Source of the DNA: Kingdonia uniflora
Lineage: Eukaryota; Streptophyta; Magnoliopsida; Ranunculales; Circaeasteraceae
Direction of reading: 5' to 3'
NCBI GenBank assembly: GCA_014058105.1
Contig: JACGCM010001659.1
Coordinates: 2,294,001-2,358,000 of the forward strand
DNA length: 64,000 bases
Each line of letters opens with the position of its first letter. Position 1 is the first letter of the stretch. Below, piece after piece: positions 38,001-44,100 of this stretch. The position numbers and the translations under genes are program-made. The notes under the pieces were generated by a model, which was given only the letters and a program-made list of their open reading frames with translations, had not been told where the DNA came from and searched no databases.

Positions 38001-39534
38001 AAAATTGATGTGTAACGTCTAAAATACCCAATCTAGTTTTTGTTTGTCCCTTGTTGAACTAAAACTACATGACATACATTCATCCAAATCACTGGCAATC
38101 TAGATAGATCAAACTACATCTCATCGTGTTGCTTTTCCTGTGCCAACTACAAACCATCCTGTAGATGGATATGTTATATATGTATTATAGATGCATATGT
38201 ATGCATCTACATTGTATTAGTGATACATATATCTGTATTAAGAATGCGAGACCAAGCCACTTCAACTATTACAAAATGTGTGTCACATGAAATATAAAAT
38301 AACAGAAATGAACTCGCAAAGCAACTAGTCTTATTGGCCAAGACGAACTAGCTGGTTATGAAAATCGTTCAGTTGGACAAAATCTCACAAGTTTTCTCCA
38401 AGTTCTTGGATACCCAAAACAAAAGCATAGTTGCAAAACTCCACAGAAAGATTCAAACAGTGAGCTTTATACTTGTCCGAGTTCGACAGTCATTATTTTA
38501 ATTAAGACGAGCTAACAATGACCAGTCCATTTATCTGATATTCGAAAATCATTCATTTACAGAAAATTTCACACATTATCCTCTACACCCGAATTTTTTC
38601 ATTATTTCATTCCTGAGAAAATCCACATGGTAAGCTCTATACTTGTCCAAATAAGATTTTTTTTTTTCTACATCTGCAGAAAATCTCACAACACGAAACA
38701 TTTTTAAGTTTTTTATTCCAATATTAATTTATAGCTACTTCAATTATGTAGTATAGACGTACAAATACTCGGGGCTTTGACTTATTCACATTGAGATATC
38801 CAGAATGTCAATTCTTAAATAATTAATTATATTTTTCTGCACAAACTTTACTCATATATGCTTAATTCTACTATACTTCTCTAATTCGCCATCTTTTTAA
38901 ACATACATCTCGGGTATAGCCATAATCACATCTCGGTCTTTTACACATCTGACTCCTACAAATCCTTACTTCCATCCCACCCCGTAACAATAGTTCTCCT
39001 TTGCCACACCAAATTATCAACAACAAAAAAACTTATTACAGGCAAATTTGAATTAGTTTCGTATATTAGTCTTGCTAACCTTGAGCGCTCCAGAATATAT
39101 AAACTTATTGGGTATCTACATACAAGTCTTAATTTCACTAAATCGTCTTCACCATTAACATATAATGATCTAATTAAACAGACAACTAAAATAATGACAC
39201 CCCACTACATAATATGCCCCAAACAACATCATTAGACAAGAAAAAATCTAAATTTCTCAACCCAAAAAAAAAAAACTACCAAATTTAAAAAAGAAGGAAA
39301 ATTTGTGAACTTACAGAGATAAGCAACTCTGGGGTTAGTAGATTCAACTTCATTAGCGACACGAAGAATCGGCGCAATCTCAACCAGTGTTGATGGCACA
39401 ACTTCACTATCAAATATCGATTCACCTAGATTCCCAGCTGTTTGAGTCCTCATAATCTTCTTCTGCGGCTGCGGCTCATTTCCTCCTCCTCTTCCATCTC
39501 CTCCACCTCCTCCTCTTCTACTAGAGGAAGACAT
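794..39534 (-). CDS. CALS3: Callose synthase 3-like (GSL12 type), exons 1-33, C-terminus beyond left edge
   Basis: This gene encodes a plasma-membrane (1,3)-beta-glucan synthase that uses UDP-glucose to make callose at cell plates, plasmodesmata and phloem walls (family knowledge). I joined 33 exons by splice sites and family-conserved protein. Their lengths sum to 3963 nt, exactly 1321 codons with no internal stop, of about 1950 usual for the family. Visible parts are a Gly/Ser-rich N-terminus (residues 2-20); the [11 protein letters not shown] and [21 protein letters not shown] region; an N-terminal Vta1-like helical part (about 45-190); an FKS1 domain 1 (about 300-440, with [20 protein letters not shown]); membrane segments between about 490 and 750; and the start of the glucan synthase domain after [14 protein letters not shown] (about 1104). 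KDKSKK near residue 1290 and the MSSSSRR...[14 protein letters not shown] start favour CALS3 over CALS1. It is on the minus strand and runs off the window to the left. All introns are GT-AG except intron 27 (GC-AG). Confidence 0.93.
1111..1300 (-). CDS. CALS3: CALS3 exon 32 (1205-1268)
   Basis: It encodes [20 protein letters not shown] then [20 protein letters not shown] and [20 protein letters not shown] with LMA. The acceptor is ATATAG|ATCTG and the donor AAC|GTATGT. Confidence 0.94.
1800..1885 (-). repeat. Decayed tandem copy of exon 31 3' end plus donor
   Basis: This stretch aligns, with substitutions and small gaps, to 2062-2147. Shared landmarks are AGCTCTAC, a TGTC(C/T)AGAGAAAA stretch, ATAATTACCTT and GGCCATAACAAGAAAGGCC (here) against GCCATATCAAGGAAGGCC (there). 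The real exon 31 donor is at 2111-2112; the copy keeps a GTAATT donor-like sequence at 1848-1849, 263 bp away. It lies in intron 31 (1301-2112), otherwise featureless. Confidence 0.65.
2113..2181 (-). CDS. CALS3: CALS3 exon 31 (1182-1205)
   Basis: It encodes [20 protein letters not shown] then DDE. The donor is GAAG|GTAATT. A decayed copy of its 3' end and donor lies 263 bp further into the intron. Confidence 0.94.
2182..2944. other. CALS3 intron 30
   Basis: This 763-bp AT-rich intron holds no recognisable gene. A short stretch near 2670 (GTGTCTGACACCTCGTCC) resembles the interior of the MITE at 7047, but too weakly to call. Confidence 0.6.
2945..3070 (-). CDS. CALS3: CALS3 exon 30 (1140-1182)
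   Basis: It encodes [20 protein letters not shown] then [20 protein letters not shown] and RT. The acceptor is CACAG|ATGA and the donor ACTG|GTAATG. Confidence 0.94.
3239..4133. repeat. 5 x 179-bp tandem array spanning the exon 29 donor
   Basis: Five copies start at 3239, 3418, 3597, 3776 and 3955, each exactly 179 bp and apparently identical, including a T10-C-T5 tract. Copy 5 contains the true last 31 nt of CALS3 exon 29 and its donor (4101-4102). The other four repeat that exon tail and donor inside intron 29. Constant spacing and lack of divergence imply very recent amplification, gene conversion, or an assembly artefact. Confidence 0.97.
4103..4212 (-). CDS. CALS3: CALS3 exon 29 (1103-1140), 3' end inside a tandem array
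   Basis: It encodes [20 protein letters not shown] then [17 protein letters not shown], the start of the glucan synthase domain. Its last 31 nt and its donor are part of the 179-bp repeat present five times. Confidence 0.93.
4213..5423. other. CALS3 intron 28, upper part
   Basis: The intron runs 4213-6798. In 5170-5450 a short motif of the form GGATCGG(A/G)T recurs many times without a fixed period. It holds no gene. Confidence 0.55.
5440..5645. other. GC-richer island of unknown origin
   Basis: About 200 bp are noticeably GC-richer than the surrounding intron. They carry a 72-codon plus frame (72 codons from 5424, with [20 protein letters not shown]) that resembles nothing I recognise. The composition suggests foreign or organellar DNA, but I cannot assign it. 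Confidence 0.35.
5726..5915. repeat. Two 95-bp tandem copies, each with a hairpin
   Basis: Copies at 5726-5820 and 5821-5915 differ at only a few positions. Each contains AAAGGCCTGACT and, 18 bases on, its exact inverse complement AGTCAGGCCTTT, giving a 12-bp stem. Confidence 0.9.
6425..6443. repeat. (GA)n microsatellite
   Basis: A short run of GA dinucleotides in CALS3 intron 28. Confidence 0.8.
6799..6950 (-). CDS. CALS3: CALS3 exon 28 (1053-1103)
   Basis: It encodes [20 protein letters not shown] then [20 protein letters not shown] and [10 protein letters not shown]. The acceptor is CGCAG|ATCA and the donor TCTC|GTAAGT. Confidence 0.95.
7047..7215. mobile_element. hAT-type MITE with perfect TIRs and 8-bp target duplication
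   Basis: A 169-bp element has perfect 17-bp terminal inverted repeats (CTAGGTAACAACGACAC at the left, its complement at the right). It is flanked by identical 8-bp direct repeats GTTATCAC at 7039-7046 and 7216-7223. An 8-bp duplication is the hAT signature. The interior is rich in CGACACCC/GTGTCGG-like words and has no coding capacity. It lies in CALS3 intron 27 (6951-7410). Confidence 0.93.
7411..7552 (-). CDS. CALS3: CALS3 exon 27 (1005-1052), GC donor
   Basis: It encodes [20 protein letters not shown] then [20 protein letters not shown] and TEAWIEK. It ends AAG|GCAAGT, a typical plant GC-AG donor. Two acceptors three bases apart (GAG|TAG|TCTT) are both in frame. I chose the TAG one; using 7555 adds one Ser. 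Confidence 0.88.
7641..7747 (-). CDS. CALS3: CALS3 exon 26 (970-1005)
   Basis: It encodes [20 protein letters not shown] then [15 protein letters not shown]. The acceptor is TACAG|TCAA and the donor AG|GTACAT. Confidence 0.92.
7978..8101 (-). CDS. CALS3: CALS3 exon 25 (928-969)
   Basis: It encodes [20 protein letters not shown] then [20 protein letters not shown] and IL. The acceptor is TCCAG|TGTT and the donor TTG|GTAAGT. Confidence 0.92.
8745..9125 (-). pseudogene. LINE-type RNase H remnant
   Basis: The minus strand reads [20 protein letters not shown] then [13 protein letters not shown], and after a frameshift [20 protein letters not shown] and later YLYAVNILN. This matches the RNase H domain of plant non-LTR retrotransposons (SDG start motif, A.L.GL helix). 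It is frameshifted and isolated, so it is a dead fragment in CALS3 intron 24, in the gene's orientation. Confidence 0.75.
9126..12390. other. CALS3 intron 24, middle
   Basis: There is no gene. Degenerate 35-40 bp repeats around TAGTTTGCAT and TAGGATCT(A/G)G fill 11340-11530. A 50-55 bp duplication (CAGTGTTTC.GTTTTCCTA) lies at 11670-11755. CTCTAA units are at 12055-12075 and an A tract at 12270-12292. The texture suggests old LTR sequence but I could not define ends. Confidence 0.5.
12401..13003. mobile_element. MITE or foldback element with long imperfect terminal inverted repeats
   Basis: The left end (GCAAATTAGTTTTTAGACCC then CATAATGACCA) matches the inverse complement of the right end (GCAAATTAGCTTTTATACCC then CATAATGACCA). 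Similarity extends about 80 bp through TTGGTCTAACCCC. Ends of this length suggest a Mutator-like MITE. I could not find a clean target duplication. There is no coding sequence inside, and it lies in CALS3 intron 24. Confidence 0.75.
13452..13612 (-). CDS. CALS3: CALS3 exon 24 (875-928)
   Basis: It encodes [20 protein letters not shown] then [20 protein letters not shown] and [13 protein letters not shown]. The donor is GA|GTAAGG. The following intron 24 is about 5.35 kb long. Confidence 0.94.
13687..13771 (-). CDS. CALS3: CALS3 exon 23 (846-874)
   Basis: It encodes [20 protein letters not shown] then WPPFLLASK, a near-invariant callose synthase block. The donor is AAG|GTTTGC. Confidence 0.95.
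13923..14020 (-). CDS. CALS3: CALS3 exon 22 (814-846)
   Basis: It encodes [20 protein letters not shown] then [12 protein letters not shown]. The acceptor is TTCAG|CAAA and the donor AG|GTACTT. Confidence 0.93.
14131..14271 (-). CDS. CALS3: CALS3 exon 21 (767-813)
   Basis: It encodes [20 protein letters not shown] then [20 protein letters not shown] and FSRKFAE. Its acceptor and first 20 nt are duplicated 158 bp upstream in the intron (copy at 14410-14429). Confidence 0.93.
14252..14567. repeat. 2 x 158-bp tandem duplication spanning the exon 21 acceptor
   Basis: Copies start at 14252 and 14410 and match closely (about 150 of 158 by eye). The first includes the true exon 21 start and AG acceptor (14272-14273). 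The second carries an intact AG at 14430-14431 followed by the exon's first 20 nt with one change. Confidence 0.95.
14871..15235. repeat. About 175-bp tandem duplication in intron 20
   Basis: Two copies start at 14871 and 15046. They share TATTGTTGGGTTTGTAGGAT, GATTCTACG.AGATA and AATAAACTTCC. The second has a short insertion. The rest of intron 20 (14272-16227) shows no gene. Confidence 0.85.
16228..16314 (-). CDS. CALS3: CALS3 exon 20 (738-766)
   Basis: It encodes [20 protein letters not shown] then YGAYRRLGE. The acceptor is TCCAG|GTTT and the donor GAG|GTCAGT. Confidence 0.94.
16404..16453 (-). CDS. CALS3: CALS3 exon 19 (721-737)
   Basis: It encodes [17 protein letters not shown]. At 50 nt it is the shortest exon found. 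The acceptor is TGCAG|CCAAG and the donor CTT|GTATGC. Confidence 0.91.
16490..16525. repeat. (AAT)n/(AAAT)n microsatellite
   Basis: AAT units followed by AAAT units in CALS3 intron 18. Confidence 0.8.
16572..16653 (-). CDS. CALS3: CALS3 exon 18 (694-721)
   Basis: It encodes [20 protein letters not shown] then WHEFFPQ. The acceptor is GTAG|ATAA and the donor CAAG|GTAATT. Confidence 0.92.
16654..17644. other. CALS3 intron 17
   Basis: Almost 1 kb of AT-rich intron in which I see no gene or clear repeat. Confidence 0.6.
17645..17705 (-). CDS. CALS3: CALS3 exon 17 (673-693)
   Basis: It encodes [20 protein letters not shown], a membrane helix. The acceptor is TTCAG|GTAC and the donor GAG|GTACTT. 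Confidence 0.92.
17795..17847 (-). CDS. CALS3: CALS3 exon 16 (656-673)
   Basis: It encodes [17 protein letters not shown] plus AA of a Lys codon. The donor is TTCAA|GTAATG. At 53 nt it is one of the shortest exons. Confidence 0.92.
18111..18445 (-). CDS. CALS3: CALS3 exon 15 (544-655), longest exon, multi-pass membrane part
   Basis: This 335-nt exon encodes [20 protein letters not shown] through [10 protein letters not shown]. It holds hydrophobic helices around [18 protein letters not shown] and [20 protein letters not shown]. The acceptor is TGCAG|CTG and the donor CAG|GTATGC. Confidence 0.94.
18446..19939. other. CALS3 intron 14
   Basis: About 1.5 kb of AT-rich intron with no gene or element I can recognise. 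Confidence 0.6.
19940..20057 (-). CDS. CALS3: CALS3 exon 14 (505-544)
   Basis: It encodes [20 protein letters not shown] then [19 protein letters not shown], including a hydrophobic helix. The acceptor is CAAAG|GCAATG and the donor G|GTTAGA. Confidence 0.92.
20155..20277 (-). CDS. CALS3: CALS3 exon 13 (464-504)
   Basis: It encodes [20 protein letters not shown] then [20 protein letters not shown] and Q. It enters the first membrane segment. The acceptor is TTCAG|GAAAG. Confidence 0.94.
20278..21397. other. CALS3 intron 12, part before the TRIM
   Basis: There is no recognisable gene or element. The intron runs 20278-22638 and its one clear insertion is the TRIM at 21398. Confidence 0.6.
21398..21644 (-). 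repeat. TRIM 3' LTR (247 bp)
   Basis: It starts TGTAACACCCTTGC and ends GCTCGTGACA on the minus strand. A short internal duplication (AACACCCTTGCT) near its start makes it longer than its partner. Confidence 0.92.
21692..21927 (-). repeat. TRIM 5' LTR (236 bp)
   Basis: It starts TGTAACACCCTGGC and ends GGTTTTGACA on the minus strand. It is clearly homologous to 21398-21644 and to the solo LTR at 30505. Confidence 0.92.
22639..22732 (-). CDS. CALS3: CALS3 exon 12 (432-463)
   Basis: It encodes [20 protein letters not shown] then [11 protein letters not shown]. It ends GGG|GTAAAC, chosen because the next exon opens in phase 0. Confidence 0.9.
22814..22890 (-). CDS. CALS3: CALS3 exon 11 (407-432)
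   Basis: It encodes [20 protein letters not shown] then LNEYFW. The acceptor is AACAG|GAAG and the donor TG|GTATTC. Confidence 0.93.
22979..23116 (-). CDS. CALS3: CALS3 exon 10 (361-406)
   Basis: It encodes [20 protein letters not shown] then [20 protein letters not shown] and YETIAQ. The acceptor is TTTTAG|ATG and the donor CAG|GTTATT. Confidence 0.93.
23117..24480. other. CALS3 intron 9, part before the Copia remnant
   Basis: There is no gene. A short palindrome-like stretch (GACCCATAAAATAATGGGTC) lies near 24167. The intron runs 23117-29095. Confidence 0.55.
24498..25425 (+). pseudogene. Copia gag end and protease remnant
   Basis: Plus-strand frames read [14 protein letters not shown] (gag C-terminal part), then in another frame [18 protein letters not shown], then [20 protein letters not shown] and [16 protein letters not shown]. 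These match Copia protease and the following pre-integrase linker (SVLYVP..... NLLS pattern). Stops and frameshifts are frequent. It continues at 27320 after an intervening 1.9-kb segment. Confidence 0.75.
25440..27310. mobile_element. Segment interrupting the intron 9 Copia, LTR-like
   Basis: It separates two parts of one Copia polyprotein. At 25790-25806 a purine tract (AAGGAGGGTAGAA) is followed by TGTAATGACCCGG, as at a polypurine tract and LTR start. The following CT-rich, then GT-rich sequence resembles an LTR R-U5 region. I found neither coding sequence nor a second LTR, so the class and ends are unsure. Confidence 0.45.
27320..28327 (+). pseudogene. Copia pre-integrase and integrase remnant
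   Basis: Plus frames read [21 protein letters not shown], then [72 protein letters not shown] and [20 protein letters not shown]. These are the Copia HHCC, catalytic core (DD, E) and post-core regions in order. Several stops and a frameshift make it dead. No reverse transcriptase follows. Confidence 0.88.
28330..29030. other. CALS3 intron 9, part next to exon 9
   Basis: There is no gene I recognise. Open frames on both strands at 28314-28766 have no visible family motif. Confidence 0.5.
29034..29090. repeat. (CA)n/(GA)n microsatellite next to the exon 9 donor
   Basis: CA then GA repeats end three bases before the donor GT (29094-29095). In the transcript a CU tract therefore begins at intron position +5 or +6. 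Confidence 0.9.
29096..29222 (-). CDS. CALS3: CALS3 exon 9 (318-360)
   Basis: It encodes [20 protein letters not shown] then [20 protein letters not shown] and HH, the core of FKS1 domain 1. The donor CAT|GTATCT runs straight into a (CT)n tract. The following intron 9 is about 6 kb long. Confidence 0.94.
29383..29474 (-). CDS. CALS3: CALS3 exon 8 (288-318)
   Basis: It encodes [20 protein letters not shown] then [11 protein letters not shown]. The acceptor is TTTTAG|CTG and the donor TG|GTAAAG. Confidence 0.93.
29559..29651 (-). CDS. CALS3: CALS3 exon 7 (257-287)
   Basis: It encodes [20 protein letters not shown] then [11 protein letters not shown]. The acceptor is GGCAG|AAAG and the donor AAG|GTTATC. 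Confidence 0.94.
30389..30411 (+). repeat. Poly(G) run of 23
   Basis: An uninterrupted run of 23 G follows a (GT)n stretch. It reads as poly(C) in the CALS3 transcript. Confidence 0.9.
30505..30690 (+). mobile_element. Solo LTR of the TRIM family
   Basis: This 186-bp LTR starts TGTAATACC and ends GTCGTGACA. It is homologous to the TRIM LTRs at 21398-21927 (shared AGAGAGGCGCCTA, CACATCGCTTAAGATC, AAGTTAAGATT, TACTCTACATGT). It is flanked by the direct repeat CTCTT (30500-30504 and 30691-30695). It interrupts the LINE reverse transcriptase, so it is younger than the LINE, and lacks about 50 bp found in the other copies. Confidence 0.93.
32077..32240. repeat. 82-bp tandem duplication
   Basis: Copies start at 32077 and 32159 (GGAATGAAGCTTGTC.CATGC) and are nearly identical. 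Confidence 0.9.
32240..32880. repeat. About 340-bp tandem duplication
   Basis: Blocks with TTGCCATGCTTGGGATTTAG, TTTAAGCTCCCTCATC and GAGTTGTTAAACCCCA recur 340 bp apart (for example 32424 and 32764). The first copy has an extra expansion of GTTGAAAATAATGCA units. Confidence 0.9.
33374..33778. repeat. 207-bp tandem duplication
   Basis: Copies start at 33374 and 33581. They share TTTGGGATCCTCGAGGA, ATGTTGGGAGCCTAA and GTAGTAGC. The rest of intron 6 up to 34620 shows nothing further. Confidence 0.9.
34621..34737 (-). CDS. CALS3: CALS3 exon 6 (218-256)
   Basis: It encodes [20 protein letters not shown] then [19 protein letters not shown]. The following intron 6 is about 5 kb long because of a LINE insertion. 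Confidence 0.94.
34831..34941 (-). CDS. CALS3: CALS3 exon 5 (181-217)
   Basis: It encodes [20 protein letters not shown] then [17 protein letters not shown], a strongly conserved block. The acceptor is TGCAG|ATTTTG and the donor GAG|GTACGTG. Confidence 0.94.
35088..35181 (-). CDS. CALS3: CALS3 exon 4 (149-180)
   Basis: It encodes [20 protein letters not shown] then [12 protein letters not shown]. The acceptor is TTCAG|GGCAC and the donor GAG|GTGATC. Confidence 0.93.
35275..35399 (-). CDS. CALS3: CALS3 exon 3 (108-149)
   Basis: It encodes [20 protein letters not shown] and [20 protein letters not shown]. The acceptor is TTTCAG|GAG and the donor AG|GTGATG. Confidence 0.94.
35400..36385. other. 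CALS3 intron 2
   Basis: About 1 kb of AT-rich intron with no recognisable gene or repeat. Confidence 0.6.
36386..36486 (-). CDS. CALS3: CALS3 exon 2 (73-107)
   Basis: It encodes [20 protein letters not shown] followed by [13 protein letters not shown]. The acceptor is ATAG|GTCG and the donor AGG|GTAAAC. Phase matches exon 1. Confidence 0.93.
37200..37990 (+). pseudogene. Processed-type pseudogene of a short FAR1-related factor
   Basis: FAR1/FHY3-family proteins are transposase-derived plant transcription factors. The main frame (37391-37765) gives [40 protein letters not shown] and [20 protein letters not shown], the FAR1 DNA-binding (WRKY-GCM1-like) domain ending HSHEL. A frameshift near 37750 leads into [20 protein letters not shown], the C-terminal coiled coil of short FAR1-type proteins. 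Upstream (37230-37390) an acidic N-terminal frame ends at a stop; a small duplication (ATGGAATGGAG) near 37386 could explain that shift. There is no transposase domain and no introns, and an A tract follows near 37996. It sits in CALS3 intron 1 (36487-39314), antisense. Confidence 0.78.
38010..39314. other. CALS3 intron 1, part next to exon 1
   Basis: AT-rich intron without a gene or clear element. Confidence 0.6.
39315..39534 (-). CDS. CALS3: CALS3 exon 1 (residues 1-73)
   Basis: It starts at the ATG at 39534 ([14 protein letters not shown]) and ends inside the Cys codon of NPRVAYLC before donor GTAAGTTC. The frame upstream is open for only three codons and has no other ATG, so this start is the natural one. 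Confidence 0.93.
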
Positions 39535-39760
39535 CTTTAACAAACTAAACCCTAACTAAAACCCCTCAAACCAGCTTCAAATCTTCACTGTCACTCATGC
39601 ATCTCTCCTCAGAAACAAAGACCAAACTGATCAAATTGTACCCAAACCCTAAAAAAACAGAGAGAAAGAGAGAGGCAAAGCAGCTTCTGCTTTAAGCAAC
39701 CTTTTGAGAGAGATGAAAATGGGGTTCTTTTTACTGGCAAATATGTGGTGTCGAGTGTCA
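39535..39760 (-). promoter_or_regulatory. CALS3 5' leader with pyrimidine patch and tiny uORF
   Basis: On the minus strand the leader contains CCTCTCTCTTTCTCTCTG (39663-39680 area), a typical plant pyrimidine patch, and an upstream ORF ATGCATGAGTGA (39591-39602, peptide MHE) ending before the main ATG at 39534. I could not place a TATA box or transcription start. The 39761-40653 stretch upstream shows no other gene. Confidence 0.5.
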
Positions 39761-40653
39761 ACCTCGTGATGGTTGCCAGTGTTAAGAAGGCATGAGAGTT
39801 AGTGTTTTATTACGAGTTTTGCCACTGTGATAGTGTGATTAGAGTGTGAGTTGCACTGTTTAAGCGATAATAATTACCGAGAGTAATTTTGAGATTTGAA
39901 TTTTGAATAAAACAGTCAAAATAAATATTTAACCTCTTTGGGTGTTAAACAACCACATTCATTTTTACCAATCTTTGATTGACGATGAACAAGATGTATT
40001 ATTAGTTAAGACTAGTACTACCCTTGGCTCGCCACGGTGAATACGTCAACGTGCCTTCGGCGCTATATTTGATGCGTAGACATGTGTTAGTTCGACAACG
40101 CAGCAGGTATGTTAACACGCCTTCAATGCTATATTAAACAACTTATATTTACTGTACTTTTAGCGCTTTAGTTAAAGGCTTAAAGAGTATGCGCCATTGA
40201 CCATACATTTGCAGAGTTTATTAACATCTTTAATATCAGTTAAACGCATTAACCATATTCTTATATAATACGCTATTGTTGGCAGCTCGCAGTATAACAT
40301 CTTTTGATATCAATTGCTCCACTCCTGATTGCTCTTTTTAGAGTATAACTATCTTAAAGTTTTTCTATTCATCAAAGATTTCATATATATTGAGTAACAT
40401 AGTCAAATTCACAGATTGGTTATGAAATTATTGAGTTCACCATATTCATATCTTCAAATTCACAGATTGGACATATTGTTTTTCACCTCATTTGCAAACT
40501 ATATAACTTATAGCAAAAGTAAAGAATTAATGGGCAATAACAAAAATAATTTCTAATGCTTTAATTTTTATAAGCAACGTTCCCAATGATACAACATTGC
40601 GGTTGTTCAATATATTTTCTGATGTCAGACCAGGAGTTTTTTGATATCCCATT

Positions 40654-41128
40654 TGTTGGGTGTAAACTCGAACTAAGGATTGTCGAAGAAATCAGGAAAT
40701 TGTCGAAGTCGTTCGAATGAAGATGGAAGTCGTTCGAACGAGCTTGGTGTAGGTTTGTTTTAGATATTATTCTGAGTCGTTGAGTTTGCCTCGAGATCCA
40801 TTCTACTTGTATTTTAAGTTTCTTACTATATAAAGGGGACTTAGGTTATTTTGTTAGCCATCTTGTGTGAGCTTAATCTTAGAGAGGCTAGGGTTTGAAG
40901 AGACTCCATTAAAGCTTGAGAAGCTTGAGAGGTCATTGTAACCTATTTGATATCATAGTGAATTGTTCGTGGGGAGTGGTTTTTCATCCACAAGGGTTTT
41001 ATACTTCCCTCATCCGGGAAAATCTCTGTGTCATTTATATTGTTCTTTGTTGTTTTACTACTTGAGTTGGCGATTTCCGCGTATCGTTCTTGTCAATGAG
41101 GAGAGAGTAGCTACCTCGATTCATAATA
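40654..41128 (+). repeat. Copia 5' LTR (475 bp)
   Basis: It starts TGTTGGGTGTAAACTCGAAC and ends TTCATAATA two bases before the primer binding site. It carries only two GTCGTTCGAA-type units. Confidence 0.92.
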
Positions 41129-41171
41129 ATTGGTGTCAGAGCGAGTGTTAGGGCTTGTGTGGTGAAGAGCG

Positions 41172-44100
41172 ATGGCCGATCAGGAGAAGTTGAAGATCAT
41201 GAAGTTCAATGGATCAAATTTTAGAGTGTGGAAGATATAGATAGAAGATTACCTCTATCAGAAGGATTTTGATTTACCACTAGGTGGAGTTGAGATGTAG
41301 CCAACAGATTTTGATGCAACTAAGTGGACGTGATTGAATCGCAAGGCGCTTAGAGCCGTTAGGCTAGCGTTGTCATCTTATATTCTACACATGATCTCCA
41401 AAGTTATGACAATGAAGGGTTTGATGGAGGCGTTGTCCGCTATGTACTCGGAACCGTCCGGGGCAAACAAAGTATACCTTTTACGGTGCTTGTTTACTTT
41501 GAAGATGAAGGATAATGGTAGTGTGCAAGTTTATATCAGTGAGTTTAATACCATACATGCTCAACTGGAATCCGTTAAAATTATTTTTACCAAAGAGGTG
41601 AGAGCATGGACTCTATTAGGGCAGATGCCTGAGAGCTAAAAAAGGTTTATTATAGCTGTGAGCAACTCATCGGGGAAGGAAGACATCAAATTTAACACTT
41701 TAGTCTCGTTGATTATGAGTGAAGATAATAGGCGTAAAACATCTGAACCCTATTTGAGTTCAAACGGCAATATGTTGTACATCGAGGAAAGAGGGAGGTC
41801 TTACAGAAAAGGGCTGAAATTTGGAAGGGGTTGATCATAATCAAGAGGAAAGTCTAAGTCGCCCGGTGCGTGTTGGACTTGTGGAAAGAATGGTCACTTC
41901 AGGCGAGATTGTAACTCTTCTTCTTCTAAAAATATTGATGATGAAGATAAAGATACAATGAACCTTACTGAGGAGGTTAGTTCTGACAAGACTTTACTAC
42001 TATCATGTGACGATGTTAACGAATCTTGGATTGTTGATTCGGGTGCCTCTTTCTATGTTACTGCGAACGTAGGTTTTCTAACTAATATTATTAAAGGCGA
42101 CTTCAGTACGGTTTTTCTTACAGATAAGAGTGCACGTAATATTGCTATAAAGGGAAACGTTAGGCTGTTATTGCCTTCAGGGGGAACGTTGGTTTTACAG
42201 AATGTGCGACTTGTACCTAAATTGGGGAATAACCTTATATCGGTTAGCAAATTGGTGGATGATGGTGGATATGTGAGTACCTTTGGTACAACCTTCAGGA
42301 AAGTTAAAAAGGGAGTTATGCTAGTAGCTCGAGGCTTGCGACAAGAAACATTGTATACAACGCAAAACACAATTTCCACTATTTGTGCGGCCACTCTGGG
42401 GATTGATACAAGTATGTGTCACAAACGGCTCGGTCACATGAGTGAAAAGGGGATGAAGATAATGGTAACAAAAAGAAAGTTAGAAGGTCTTGCAGAGGTT
42501 GGTCTCAAGTTTTGTGAAGAGTGTATTCTTGTGAAATAGAAGAATGCCAGTTTTAAATTATCTAGAAGATCAAGGAAACTTGAAAGTTGGATCTTGTACA
42601 CCCAGATGTTTGGGGGCCAATCAAGGTGTCTTCTCTTGGTGGTTCTCATTATTATATTACTTTTATCGATGATGTTACTCGTAAAATATGGGTTCACTTC
42701 GTGAAGAACAAGTCAGATGTGTTCGATAAATTCAAGAGGTGGAGGGCTCTAGTTAAAAATAAAACTGGTTTGAAACTAAAGTGTCTCAGGTCGGATAACA
42801 CTGTAGTGACGAGTTTGAAGACTTTTGCGCATCAAATAAGATTAGGATACAGAAGACTATTCCTGGAACACCGCAACAAAATGGTGGTGTAGAACGCATG
42901 AATCGAACATTAAACAAAAGAGTGAGGAGTATGAGACTCAACGCTGAATTGCCAAAATATTTTTGGGCAAATACGGTTAGTTCGGCGGCGTACTTGATTA
43001 ACAAAGGGCCTTCAACGGCTTTGGACTTTGGAATTCCTGAAGAAACATGGATCAGTAAAGAGGTAAACCTTAATCACTTGCGTATTTTCGATTGTAACTC
43101 ATATGTGCTTGATAATTCAGATACAATGACCAAGTTAGATGCAAAGTCGACGAAGTACATTTTCATTTGATATGGTGGTTATGAGTTTGGGTACCAGTTT
43201 TGGGATGTGAAGAATCAGAAAGTTATCCGGAGCTGTAATGTTACATTCAATGAGGAAGTCTTATATAAAGACTTCAAAGTACCTGTGGAAAAGATTTGAG
43301 GTAAAGTAGCAGAAAGTGTCGACATTGAAGAGGATGAACCCTTTTGAGAGGATGATGAAGAAGTCATTGTTGAGTCCAATGCACCAGATCAAAATGAGAA
43401 ACCTAATAATCTAGACATTCCAATAGCACTTCGAAAGGAGCTGAAAGTTACAAGAATTCCGGTAAGGTACGTTAACTCCTTAAATCACTTGTTACTTATA
43501 GATGGTGGTAAACCTGAAAGTTACAAAGAGGCTTTAGATGTGGAAGCCAAGAGCAAGTGGAAGCTTGCTATGGATGATGAGATGTAGTCATTATCAGTAA
43601 ATCAAACTTGGGATTTAGTTCGATTACCTAAAGGGAAGAAAGTATTGCACAATAAGTGGGTATACAGACTAAAGCATGAATCTGGCGGTTCAAGGAAATT
43701 CAAGGCTAGACTTGTGGTGAAGGGCTTTCAGCAGAAAGAATACATTGATTTCGGTGAGATTTTTGCTCTTGTTGTGAAGATGTCTACTATTCGGGTTATG
43801 ATGAATATAGTTGCAGTTGAAGATTTGCATCTTGAGCAACTAGATGTCAAGATAATATTTCTTCATGCTAACCTTGATGAAGAAATTTATATGAAGCAGC
43901 CAGAAGGGTATTCGGTTAAAGGGGAAAAAGATCTTGTGTATAGGCTCACGAAAGCTTATACAGTTTGAAATAAGCGGTGATGCAGTGGTATTTGAAGTTC
44001 GAACAATTCATGTCCAAAAATGGTTATTCGATGAGCAATGCAAATCACTATTGCTTTATCAAGAATAAGGGGAACTCATATATTATTCTACTTTTGTATG

